64,000 bases of DNA from Gemmatimonadota bacterium (GTDB lineage: Bacteria > Gemmatimonadota > Gemmatimonadetes > Longimicrobiales > Gaopeijiaceae). Position 1 is the stretch's first letter. The number at the start of each line of letters is the position of its first letter. Positions 32,248 to 41,051 of the stretch are shown in pieces. Made by a program: the position numbers and the translations under genes. The notes below the pieces were generated by a model. It ran no database searches. It saw nothing but the letters and a program-made list of their open reading frames with translations, and was not told the origin of the DNA. The stretch spans positions 26,955-90,954 of the forward strand of contig JAJDTB010000062.1 of assembly GCA_022827345.1 (NCBI GenBank). Reading direction: 5' to 3'.

Positions 32248-35200
32248 ATGAACGCAATCCGTTTGTTCCGCCGGTCTCGATCAGCCAGGACCGGTCATTA
32301 CCGCAACGGGGGAGGCCGCGCCGCGCGGCCTTCCTGCGTGGCTCTCGTTGCGGGGGCCCTCGCGCTGGGGACGCCGCTCACCGGCACCACCCAGCAGAAC
32401 GTCATCCGCGGCACCGTTCTTCAGCAACAGACGCTGCAACCGGTCGTGGGGGCCCAGGTCGTCGCCGAAGGGACCCAGCAGGGCTCCATCACCGACGGCA
32501 GCGGGCGCTTCACGATCGCGGGTCTGACCGGTACCCGGATCACCCTCGAGGTCATCATGGTGGGGTACCGGACCGCGCGGCAGACCGTTCCCGTGGGAAC
32601 CACGGACGTGCGCATCCTGCTCGCCGAGACGGCTGTCGAGCTGGAGGGCATCGTGGTAACCGGCACACCCGGCGAAACGCGGGCACGCACGGTGGGCAAC
32701 GCGGTCGCCCAGGTCTCGGCGGAAGCAAACCTCCAGGCAAAACCGGTTCGCGACGTTCAGGACCTGTTGAAGGGAGCGGCTCCCGGGGTCCTCGTGCGAA
32801 CCGGACAGGGCAATGTCGGGACGGGCGGAGTCATTCGGATGCGGGGCGTGACCAGCCTTTCGCTCAACAACCAGCCCCTCATCTACGTCGATGGGATCCG
32901 GGTCAACAACGACTTCCGTTCCGGGCCATCCATCCGGGGCGGCCGCCAGACCTCCCGGATCAACGACATCAACCCGGAGGAGATCGAGTCCATCGAGATC
33001 ATCAAGGGACCGGCCGCCGCCACTCTATACGGCACGGAGGCCTCCAATGGAGTAATCCAGATCATCACCAAGAGAGGAACCGCCGGCGCGCCGACCTGGA
33101 ACCTCGCGGTCAGACAGGGACTGAACTACTTCCGCAACCCGCATGGCAGGCTTCCCAACAACTACGCCCTCGGAGCGAGTGGTGAACTGCTGGAACAGGA
33201 TCTCTACGAGGAAGAACTCGCCGCCGGGCGCAACGCCTTGCAGAACGGGCACGCACAGGGCTACGACCTGAGCGTGCGCGGGGGCAACGAAGGCATCCGC
33301 TACTTCGCGTCAGCCGCCTGGGACAACACCGAGGGCATTGTCGACTACAACTGGCAGAAGAAGCTGAGTGCCCGGGGCAACCTCCAGATCACCCCCGGCG
33401 ACAACCTCAGTGCGACTGTCAACCTGGGCGTGGTGAGCAGCGAGACCCGCTACGGACAGGCGGCATCGGGGTGGGATCTGATGGGACAGTTCATCTGGGG
33501 CAATCCGCGGTCCCGGGACGGACGTCTTCGGGGCTTTCTGCGCGCCACCCCGGAAGCCGCCGCCAGTATCCAGTCCTTTTCCGAGGTGTTGCGCGCGACC
33601 GTGGGTACGACGGTGGATTACCGTCCCTTCGATTGGCTGAACGCCCGCATGAACGTCGGGCTGGACATGACCGACGAGGAGAACTCGATCCTCTTCCCGC
33701 GTCACCCCACCGGCTCCGCCTATTTCTTCGGCTCCAGGAGTCTGGGCGAAAAGAACTCCGAACGCACGGCAGTGCGCAACGCCACGGTCGATTTCGGCGG
33801 TACGGCCGACTTCGATCTTACGGACGCCATCTCATCGGCCACCTCCATGGGCTTTCAGTACTTCACCAAGGAAACGGAGGGTCTCTCCGGACTGGGGCTG
33901 GTTTTCCCCGCGCCGCCGGTCATCACCATCGGAGGCGCGGCCCAGACCTTCTCCAGCGAGTCCTACGTCGCCAACAAGACCGTCGGCGTGTATCTCCAGG
34001 AGCGGATCGGCTTCAACGACCGTCTCTTCCTGACCGGCGCCGTGCGGGGCGACGACAACTCGGCCTTCGGGCAGAACTTCGATTTCGTCGTCTATCCCAA
34101 GGTGAGCGCTACCTGGGTCATCAACGAGGAATCGTTCTTCAACGTGCCCTGGGTGAACACGCTCAAGCTCCGGGGAGCCTGGGGTCAGGCCGGCCAGCAA
34201 CCCGACGTCTTCGCGGCCATCCGGCTCTACCAGCCGGCCACCGGCCCCGGCGACTCGTCGATTCTCACGCCACGCACGATCGGCAACCCCGATCTGGAAC
34301 CCGAGCGGGGCGAAGAACTCGAACTCGGCTTCGACGCGGCCCTCGTCGACGACCGCGTGGGGATCGACTTCACCATGTACAGTCAGAGCCGGAAGAACGC
34401 CATCATCGCGGCACCGGTTCCGCCGTCGTCCGGATTCCCCGGCGTCCGCTTCGTCAACGTGGGGCAGGTCGACAGTTGGGGCATCGAGCTGGGGATCGAC
34501 GGCCAGGTCGTCCAGGGAGACGACATCACCTGGTCGCTCGGTGTCAACATCGGCACCAACGACTCGGAGGTGGTCGACCTCGGAGAGTTCAGCGACCTCG
34601 GCGCTGGCGCGGCCCAGATTCATCGCGTCGGCTACCCGGTCGCGTCCTACTTCATGCGCCGCGTGACAAGTGCGGAACTCGACGCCCAGGGGAACGTGGT
34701 CAGTGCGATGTGCGAGGGCGAGGACGGGGCGGCGGCCGTGCCCTGCGAGAGCGCCGAAAGGGTGTTCGCAGGCCAGCCGGATCCGAAGCTCTCCGGGAAC
34801 TTCAACACCTCCGTGACCCTCTTCGGCAACCTGCAGCTCTCGGCCGAGGTGGACTTCCAGGGAGGTCACAGGTCGGTCACCGGAGACATCTCGGGTGCGC
34901 ACCACCTCTTCCGCAATACGCGGGCCATTCTGACGAACTCGCACCCGATCCTCGAGGCGTACGACCAGATCAGCGGGTTCGGCTGGTTCGAGTCGGGCCT
35001 CTACGGCGCGGGTTGGGCCAAGCTGCGCAATGTGTCCGCCACCTACACGCTGCCCGACGAAATGCTGAGCGGAATCGGAGCCTCGCGCGCCTCGCTCACG
35101 TTGTCGGGGCAGAACCTGGCGATCCTCTGGCAGGAGACGGAGGAACTCTTCGGGCGCAGGATCATCGACCCCGAGAACCGGCTGACCGGGAGCGAGACCT

Positions 35201-35268
35201 CCGGGTACGTCCAGACGGTCGTTCCGCACCTCTCGAGCTTCGTCGCGACGATGCGAGTGACCTTCTGA
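32248..35268 (+). CDS. SusC/RagA-family TonB-linked outer membrane protein
   Basis: A 1006-residue outer membrane transporter. After a signal peptide it has a carboxypeptidase-regulatory-like domain (I-R-G-T-V-L-Q-Q-Q-T-L-Q-P-V-V-G-A-Q-V), then a plug with I-I-K-G-P-A-A-A-T-L-Y-G-T-E-A-S-N-G-V-I-Q-I-I-T-K (the SusC-type signature near residue 255), then a large barrel ending in the aromatic strand M-R-V-T-F. It is followed 45 bp later by a SusD-like lipoprotein gene, so the pair forms a SusCD-like importer of a nutrient (peptide or glycan, not known). An AGGAGG ribosome site sits six bases before the ATG at 32248. Confidence 0.9.
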   Translation: MNAIRLFRRSRSARTGHYRNGGGRAARPSCVALVAGALALGTPLTGTTQQNVIRGTVLQQQTLQPVVGAQVVAEGTQQGSITDGSGRFTIAGLTGTRITLEVIMVGYRTARQTVPVGTTDVRILLAETAVELEGIVVTGTPGETRARTVGNAVAQVSAEANLQAKPVRDVQDLLKGAAPGVLVRTGQGNVGTGGVIRMRGVTSLSLNNQPLIYVDGIRVNNDFRSGPSIRGGRQTSRINDINPEEIESIEIIKGPAAATLYGTEASNGVIQIITKRGTAGAPTWNLAVRQGLNYFRNPHGRLPNNYALGASGELLEQDLYEEELAAGRNALQNGHAQGYDLSVRGGNEGIRYFASAAWDNTEGIVDYNWQKKLSARGNLQITPGDNLSATVNLGVVSSETRYGQAASGWDLMGQFIWGNPRSRDGRLRGFLRATPEAAASIQSFSEVLRATVGTTVDYRPFDWLNARMNVGLDMTDEENSILFPRHPTGSAYFFGSRSLGEKNSERTAVRNATVDFGGTADFDLTDAISSATSMGFQYFTKETEGLSGLGLVFPAPPVITIGGAAQTFSSESYVANKTVGVYLQERIGFNDRLFLTGAVRGDDNSAFGQNFDFVVYPKVSATWVINEESFFNVPWVNTLKLRGAWGQAGQQPDVFAAIRLYQPATGPGDSSILTPRTIGNPDLEPERGEELELGFDAALVDDRVGIDFTMYSQSRKNAIIAAPVPPSSGFPGVRFVNVGQVDSWGIELGIDGQVVQGDDITWSLGVNIGTNDSEVVDLGEFSDLGAGAAQIHRVGYPVASYFMRRVTSAELDAQGNVVSAMCEGEDGAAAVPCESAERVFAGQPDPKLSGNFNTSVTLFGNLQLSAEVDFQGGHRSVTGDISGAHHLFRNTRAILTNSHPILEAYDQISGFGWFESGLYGAGWAKLRNVSATYTLPDEMLSGIGASRASLTLSGQNLAILWQETEELFGRRIIDPENRLTGSETSGYVQTVVPHLSSFVATMRVTF

Positions 35269-35313
35269 CCGGCCGAGGAGACAAAGACAATGTGCGCTAC
35301 AGGAGAAGCATCA

Positions 35314-36594
35314 ATGAATAGGAAGATGAAAGGGTCGACCTGGACCTCGACGGTCCCGCTTTGGGCGCCCTGGCGAGTGGGCGCGCTCTGCCTGGCTCTG
35401 ACGATGGGCCTGGGAGGCTGCGACGGCCTCCTGGATGTCGACATACCGGGTGACGTCCCGGCCGAGGCACTCGACGATCCCGCGCTCGCCAGCGTACTCG
35501 TTCAGAGCGCGGTGGGGGACTTCAACTGCGCCCTGACTAACTATGCCGGGGCGACCGCCGCCCTGACCGACGAACTCATCGGCGCGACAGGCTGGGCCGA
35601 CTACACGGACTGGGACACCCGCAAGATCACGGCCTCCGATGGCGACCTCGGGTCGGGAGGGTGCACGAACTTCGGCTTCGGCGTCTACACACCGCTACAG
35701 ACGGCCCGGGTCCAGGCCGAGGGCAACTTCGCCCGCATCCAGGAGTTCCCGGACGGGGAGGTGTCGGACAAGCCGGTCGGAATGGCCACGCTCGCGGTCT
35801 ATGCCGGCTACAACTACACGGTGCTGGGCGAAGCGTTCTGCGAACTCGCGTTCGACCAAGGGCCGCTGGTGACGCCCGCCGAGGCCATGAGCCAGGCCGA
35901 GAACTGGTTCGGCCAGGCGATGCAGCTGGCCCAGCAGGCGGGGGCCGACGATCTGCTGAACATGGCCCGGGTCGGGCAGGCCCGCGTGCTTCTCAACCAG
36001 GGCAGAGCGGCCGAGGCGGCCGGGGTCGCCGCCATGGTGCCCGAGGGCTTCGTCAAGAACGTGGAGCGCTCCGGCACCGCCGAACGGCGCTGGAACCGGA
36101 TCGCCCGACACACGCACGGGGACTTCTACTACTCGGTGGACCCCGTCTTCCGCGATCTGGAGTTCGGCGGCACCCCCGATCCGAGGGTGGCCACCGCCGA
36201 CGCCGGGCGCCTGGGCCACGACGGCATCACCCCAGTCATCCTCCCGATGAAGTACACGGACGTTTCCGACCCCATCGCTCTCGCGACCTGGACGGAAGCG
36301 CAACTCATCATCGCCGAAGCGAGCGGCGGACAGGACGCGGTCGATATCATCAATGCGCTGCATGCCCGTGCGGGTCTGCCGCCCTTTGCAAGTTCCGACC
36401 CCACGGAAATCAGGAACCAGATCATCGAGGAGCGGAGCCGGGAGTTCTTCCTCGAAGGGCGTCGCCAGGCCGACCTGTTGCGCTACGGGATTCCGTTCCA
36501 GACGGGCGTCAACCACAAGGGGCAACCCTACGGCGATACGACGTGCTTCCCCCTCCCCGACGTGGAGCGCATCAACAACCCGAACATCGGGTGA
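35314..36594 (+). CDS. SusD/RagB-family nutrient-binding lipoprotein
   Basis: A 426-residue lipoprotein. The lipobox is M-G-L-G-G-C (Cys near residue 37 from the ATG at 35314), followed by D-G-L-L-D-V-D-I-P typical of SusD-like starts. The body is helical and TPR-like (AMQLAQQAGADDLLNMARVGQARVLLNQGRAAEAA), and the family's end block E-E-R-S-R-E-F-F-L-E-G-R-R-Q-A-D-L-L-R is present. It caps the SusC barrel encoded just upstream. The first ATG at 35290 would place the lipobox deeper; 35314 is preferred. Confidence 0.88.
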   Translation: MNRKMKGSTWTSTVPLWAPWRVGALCLALTMGLGGCDGLLDVDIPGDVPAEALDDPALASVLVQSAVGDFNCALTNYAGATAALTDELIGATGWADYTDWDTRKITASDGDLGSGGCTNFGFGVYTPLQTARVQAEGNFARIQEFPDGEVSDKPVGMATLAVYAGYNYTVLGEAFCELAFDQGPLVTPAEAMSQAENWFGQAMQLAQQAGADDLLNMARVGQARVLLNQGRAAEAAGVAAMVPEGFVKNVERSGTAERRWNRIARHTHGDFYYSVDPVFRDLEFGGTPDPRVATADAGRLGHDGITPVILPMKYTDVSDPIALATWTEAQLIIAEASGGQDAVDIINALHARAGLPPFASSDPTEIRNQIIEERSREFFLEGRRQADLLRYGIPFQTGVNHKGQPYGDTTCFPLPDVERINNPNIG

Positions 36595-36628
36595 GCCGTA
36601 CAGCCGATTGACGGCTGAAGTCCGGAAC

Positions 36629-36666
36629 GCCCGCGGCGGGGCCCCGACAGGCGACCCGCCGCGGGC
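36629..36666. terminator. bidirectional terminator hairpin between convergent genes
   Basis: GCCCGCGGCGGG (36629-36640) pairs perfectly with CCCGCCGCGGGC (36655-36666). A smaller hairpin, CAGCCG/CGGCTG, lies at 36601-36617. Both sit between the SusD-like gene and the convergent M20 gene. Confidence 0.7.
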
Positions 36667-36672
36667 TACCGG

Positions 36673-37989
36673 CTACTCCGTCGCCGGATTGGCCCCCTTC
36701 AGGTAATCCAGCAGCAGGTTCGTCATCGCGCGGATTCCGACGGGCACCGCCGAGTTGTCCGCCTGGAAGTCCGGGGTGTGGTGCCCGCCCGAGGTCCCGC
36801 CGGGCAGAACCTGGCCGAGGCGGAAGAAGAACCCCGGCACCTCGTTGGCGAAGTAGGCGAAGTCCTCGCCGCCCATGGTGGGGTCGAGATCGACGACGTT
36901 GTCTTCGCCCACCACGCGCGCCAGCGTGGGCAGCATCCGCTCGCCCAGCGCGGGGTCGTTGATCGTTGCGGGCGTCCCCCGGTCGTATTCCAGCTCGAAG
37001 GTGCCGCCGCCCGCGGCCGTGATCCCGTCCAGGATCTCGCCCATGCGCCGCTCCACCGCATCGCGCACGTCGGGGTTGTAGGTGCGCACCGTGCCCTCCA
37101 TCTCGACCACGTGCGGGATGATGTTGAAGCGGGTGCCGCCCCGGATGATCCCCACCGTCACCACGCTGGGCTCGAGCGGGGGCAGGTTGCGCGACCGGAT
37201 GGTCTGGAATGCGCTGACCGCCTGGGACGCCATCACGATCGGGTCGATCCCCAGATGGGGCGCGGCGCCGTGGGACTGCAGTCCCAGGATGCGGACACGG
37301 AAGTGGTCCACGGCCGCGAGCGCCGGCCCGGAGGTGAAGCCGACCTTGCCCACATCCATCTCGGCGAAGGAGTGGAGGCCGAAGATCGCGCTCGGGGCGG
37401 GATCCTGCAGGACGCCCTCGGCCACCATCATGCGCGCGCCGCCGTCCTCGCCCGGCGGGGGCCCTTCCTCGGCTGGCTGGAAGATGAACTTGACCGTCCC
37501 CGGCAGCTCGTCGCGCATGCCGGCCAGCACCGACGCCACGCCCAGCTGCACGGCGACGTGGATGTCGTGGCCGCACGCATGGGACACCCCCACCTCCTGG
37601 CCCAGGTAGGTGGTGCGTACCGTGGACCGGAAGGGGTAGGGCGTCATCTCGGTGACGGGGAGCGCGTCCATGTCGGCGCGCACCGCCACCACCGGCCCGG
37701 GGAGCCCGCCGCGCAGGATCCCCACGACCCCCGTGTGCGCGATCCCCGTCCGCACCTCGTCGAAGCCGAGCGCGCGCAGGTGGTTCGCGACCAGTTCCGC
37801 CGTCTTGAATTCGCGGTTGCCCAGCTCGGGGTACTGGTGGATGTGCTCGCGCAGCCGGATGATCGTGTCCTGCACCTGGGCCAGCAGTTCGTCCACCGCG
37901 GCGTCCTGTGCATCCTGCGCACCCGCAGGCGCACCCGAGGCCGCCAGGGCCAGCGCCGCGCCGCCAATCACAACCGCAGATCGCATCAT
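36673..37989 (-). CDS. secreted M20-family amidohydrolase
   Basis: A 438-residue protein with a signal peptide (ending near GAPAGAQ). The M20D amidohydrolase pattern is clear: H-Q-Y-P-E-L-G, V-A-V-R-A-D-M-D-A-L-P, S-H-A-C-G-H-D-I-H (metal ligands), F-I-F-Q-P-A-E-E-G (catalytic Glu), G-L-H-S-F near 240, and the final G-G-E-D-F-A-Y-F. Relatives hydrolyse N-acyl amino acids, hippurate or indole-acetyl conjugates. The ATG at 37989 overlaps the stop of the upstream MBL-fold gene, so both are made from one transcript, possibly acting on related substrates in the periplasm. Confidence 0.9.
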   Translation of the reverse strand: MMRSAVVIGGAALALAASGAPAGAQDAQDAAVDELLAQVQDTIIRLREHIHQYPELGNREFKTAELVANHLRALGFDEVRTGIAHTGVVGILRGGLPGPVVAVRADMDALPVTEMTPYPFRSTVRTTYLGQEVGVSHACGHDIHVAVQLGVASVLAGMRDELPGTVKFIFQPAEEGPPPGEDGGARMMVAEGVLQDPAPSAIFGLHSFAEMDVGKVGFTSGPALAAVDHFRVRILGLQSHGAAPHLGIDPIVMASQAVSAFQTIRSRNLPPLEPSVVTVGIIRGGTRFNIIPHVVEMEGTVRTYNPDVRDAVERRMGEILDGITAAGGGTFELEYDRGTPATINDPALGERMLPTLARVVGEDNVVDLDPTMGGEDFAYFANEVPGFFFRLGQVLPGGTSGGHHTPDFQADNSAVPVGIRAMTNLLLDYLKGANPATE

Positions 37990-38909
37990 TCGTTCTCTCC
38001 CGTTACGCTGATGTACACCGCCCGAACGAATCGCTCGGAGTTCTCTCCCCACACCGCGTCCAGATCCGACGTGGGCCCCGCCGCGACCACCTCGTCCTCG
38101 CTGCGCCCGTCGGCCGCCATCCCCGCCACGCGCTCCCGCACCGTAGCGAGCATGTCGCGATAGGCCCGCAGGTCCGCCACCGTCGCCAGGTCGCCGTGCC
38201 CCGGAATGATCCGGGTGGCGTCGGTCGCCTGCACAAGCACGAAGTCGGCCGCCGCGATCACGCCGTCGACCCCGCCCCCGCTGTCCACGTCGATGAACGG
38301 GTAGCGGTCGCGGAAGAAGGTGTCGCCCATGTGGAAGACGTCGGCGCGCGGGAAGTGCACGATCGCGTCGCCGTCGGTGTGCGCCGTGCCGATGTGCGTG
38401 ACGCCGATGTGGCGTCCGTTCCAGTGAAAGCGCACCCCGTCCTCGAATGTGACCACCGGCAGCGCGGCCCGCGGCGCCTGATCCGAGCGCCCGACGAGGT
38501 CCGCGAACTCCGCCGGATTCATGCGCCGGTACACGTTCTCGTGCGCGACGATCATCGCCCCCGCCTTCCCCAGGTTCTCATTGCCGCCCGTGTGATCGCC
38601 GTGCCAGTGCGTGTTGAGCACCCAGCGCACCGGCAGGTCGCTCACCTCCGCCACCGCCGCCTGGATCTTCGCCGTCAGCGGCGCGAACTGGTCGTCGATG
38701 AGGAAGGCGCCGTCATCCCCCACCGACAGCCCCATGTTGCCGCCACGCCCCATCAGCATGAACAGATCGCTCTCCAGCTCGATCATCTCGATCACCACGT
38801 CCGCCATGTCCTGCTGGGCGCCCGCAGGAGGCGCGATCCCCGCCGTGCCGGCCGCCGCCATGAACGCCGCGCACACCACGCGGCCCGATCGATGCCTCGG
38901 AGGGGTCAT
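37986..38909 (-). CDS. secreted MBL-fold metallo-hydrolase
   Basis: A 307-residue exported protein (signal ending near PAGAQQ). The metal motif T-H-W-H-G-D-H-T-G-G is complete, followed by a G-T-A-H-T-D-G-D ligand region, F-H-M-G-D-T-F-F and a C-terminal P-G-H-G-D. It looks like an active two-zinc enzyme of the quorum-quenching/glyoxalase II-like branch; the substrate is unknown. It is coupled to the following M20 amidohydrolase (ATGA overlap). A second, very different MBL protein is encoded at 44602. Confidence 0.88.
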   Translation of the reverse strand: MTPPRHRSGRVVCAAFMAAAGTAGIAPPAGAQQDMADVVIEMIELESDLFMLMGRGGNMGLSVGDDGAFLIDDQFAPLTAKIQAAVAEVSDLPVRWVLNTHWHGDHTGGNENLGKAGAMIVAHENVYRRMNPAEFADLVGRSDQAPRAALPVVTFEDGVRFHWNGRHIGVTHIGTAHTDGDAIVHFPRADVFHMGDTFFRDRYPFIDVDSGGGVDGVIAAADFVLVQATDATRIIPGHGDLATVADLRAYRDMLATVRERVAGMAADGRSEDEVVAAGPTSDLDAVWGENSERFVRAVYISVTGENE

Positions 38910-39147
38910 GGTCCTCTGCTCCTGTGTGAGATTCCCGTCGCGGATCGCGTCGCCGGATCGCGAGGTTCGAGTGCGGCAGGGCCGACCCGACAGTATGTTA
39001 ATGATTGCGCGGAGGCGGCGGGTCGGGCAACGCGGACGCTTTTGTTTTGTGATGAGAGGGCGGCGTTCTCCGCCCCCCCGCCCGAGTCGTCAGGAGTCTG
39101 CAGCCCCGCGCATGCGATCACGAGTGAAAGAGGGGAGACTTTCGCCG

Positions 39148-40008
39148 ATGTCCCGATTCCTTGCCATTGCAACCCTGGCCACGCTGGCCGCGGCGTGCGC
39201 CGATTCCTCACCGCCGGACGCCCCCGCGGCTGACGCGGCCCCCGCAGCGGCCACGGCCCCGGACCTGCCCCCCGCAATCGCCGGCAACGGCGGCGACCTC
39301 GAGGGCGCCGACCTCAACTACGTCGACGGCGACGCCGAAACCACCGGCTACCTGGCCGTCCCCGATGGCCCCGGCCCCTTCCCCGCGCTGGTGATCATCC
39401 ACGAGTGGAACGGCCTCCAGGACCGCGTCCGCCAGCTCGCCGACGACTTCGCCGCCGAAGGCTACGTGACGCTCGCCGCCGACCTCTTCCAGGGCCGCAC
39501 CGGATCCAACCCGCAGGAGAACATGGCGCTGGTGCGAGAGGCGCAGGCCGACCAGCCGGCGATGATCGCCAACCTCAATGCGGCGGTCGCTTACCTGAAG
39601 GGGCGCCCCGACGTGACGGGCCGGGTCGGCGCGATGGGGTGGTGCTTCGGCGGAGGCGTCGCGCTCTCCTTCGGCCTCGACGGCGACAACCACGAGGCCA
39701 CCGCGATCTTCTACGGCCGCCTCGTGGACGACCCGGAGGTGGTCGCCCGGCTGGATCACGAGGTCTACGGCACCTTCGCCGCGCTCGACAACGGGCCGTC
39801 GCCGGAGTCGGTGGCCGCCTTCGAGACCGCGTTGCGCGCGGCCGGGATCGACAACGACCTGCATATCTACGACGACGTCGACCACGGCTTCTGGCTCCGC
39901 GTCGACCAGGATCCCGAGGTGAGAACCGCGCCGGCCGCCGACGCCTGGCAGCGGCTCATGGCCTACCTGGACCGGACCCTTGGCGAGGCTTCCGAGCCGC
40001 AGGGGTAG
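39148..40008 (+). CDS. dienelactone hydrolase family lipoprotein
   Basis: A 286-residue protein. A signal with lipobox A-A-A-C (Cys near residue 15) and an Ala/Pro-rich linker precede an alpha/beta hydrolase of the dienelactone hydrolase type. The nucleophile elbow is G-W-C-F-G-G (cysteine nucleophile), a conserved Glu lies in H-E-W-N-G, and D-H-G-F carries the catalytic His. Cytoplasmic members open dienelactones; an exported lipoprotein form may act on other esters. The ATG at 39148 is chosen because it begins the signal sequence. It lies alone between two envelope-protein blocks. Confidence 0.85.
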   Translation: MSRFLAIATLATLAAACADSSPPDAPAADAAPAAATAPDLPPAIAGNGGDLEGADLNYVDGDAETTGYLAVPDGPGPFPALVIIHEWNGLQDRVRQLADDFAAEGYVTLAADLFQGRTGSNPQENMALVREAQADQPAMIANLNAAVAYLKGRPDVTGRVGAMGWCFGGGVALSFGLDGDNHEATAIFYGRLVDDPEVVARLDHEVYGTFAALDNGPSPESVAAFETALRAAGIDNDLHIYDDVDHGFWLRVDQDPEVRTAPAADAWQRLMAYLDRTLGEASEPQG

Positions 40009-40204
40009 CCGTCCTCCGGGGTCGCGCTTCCGGGAACCGGGGTAGGCGCGGGATGCGGGTGTCCCCTCCTGATGACGCGGGTGTCCACGGATGGCGCGGA
40101 GGCGGGCCCGTTCGGGCGGCGGACATTGCCTTTTCGCCCGGCACGTGTCTTGCTGTAAGGTTCCGCCATCGCGCAAACGCACATCACTCACCAGGAGCAC
40201 CAGC

Positions 40205-40990
40205 ATGATCGGACTTGGACGCACCGGGAAACGCACGCTGCCGGGATTGGTCGCGGCGATGGCCCTGCTGGGTCTGACCGTCACGGAGCAGCTGTCCGCC
40301 CAAAGCGGCGGCAGCGGCTTTCTCTTCAGCAGCCCGCGGGCGGCGTTCACCCTGAAGGGCGGCCTTCACATGCCGCGCGCGGCCAGCGGGAACGGCACGC
40401 AGAGCCTCTGGGATCTAACGCGCGAAGAGCTCACCGTGGAGAACCGCGATCTGACCGGCGGCTCCATCATCGCCGAGCTGGCGGTGCGGGCCAACGAGCG
40501 CTTCGACGTCACGTTCGCCTTCGGCTATTCCCTCACCGAGCCCCATTCGGAGATGCGGGACTGGGTGGGGACGGACGATCTGCCGATCGAGCAGGTCACC
40601 AGCTTCTCGACCAAGCCGTTGACGATCGGGGTCAAGGCCTACCTGCGCGAGCGGGGACGGTCCATCGGCAGCCTCGCGTGGATTCCGCGGACCTGGAACC
40701 CCTACGTGGGCGTTGCGGGCGGCGTGGTCAGCTACCGCTTCGAGCAGTACGGCGAATTCGTCGACTACGAGACATACGACATCTTCCGGGACAACTTCCT
40801 TTCGGAGGGACGGGCGCCCACCGTACATTTGATTGGCGGAATGGACTTCAGCGTCAGCCGCCATTTCCTCCTGGTGGGCGAGGCCCGGTACGGTCTCGCC
40901 AGCGCGCCGCTTGACAGTGACTTCGTGGGGTTCCCCGACCTGGATCTGGCAGGCTTCCAGGTCACCGGCGGGATCACCTTGCGGTTCTAG
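40205..40990 (+). CDS. outer membrane beta-barrel protein
   Basis: A 261-residue protein with a signal peptide (ending near LSAQ) and alternating-strand sequence through its whole length: F-T-L-K-G-G-L-H-M, D-V-T-F-A-F-G-Y-S, P-Y-V-G-V-A-G-G-V-V, L-V-G-E-A-R-Y-G, ending I-T-L-R-F. This is the pattern of an eight- to ten-stranded OmpA/OmpX-type barrel. Function is not indicated. It is followed closely by a Gly-rich secreted protein gene, and the two may be co-expressed. Confidence 0.78.
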   Translation: MIGLGRTGKRTLPGLVAAMALLGLTVTEQLSAQSGGSGFLFSSPRAAFTLKGGLHMPRAASGNGTQSLWDLTREELTVENRDLTGGSIIAELAVRANERFDVTFAFGYSLTEPHSEMRDWVGTDDLPIEQVTSFSTKPLTIGVKAYLRERGRSIGSLAWIPRTWNPYVGVAGGVVSYRFEQYGEFVDYETYDIFRDNFLSEGRAPTVHLIGGMDFSVSRHFLLVGEARYGLASAPLDSDFVGFPDLDLAGFQVTGGITLRF

Positions 40991-41051
40991 AGGGAGCACG
41001 ACAATGACGCGATCAGGAAGACTTTCGACGCAGGATGAGAGGGGTGCAAGC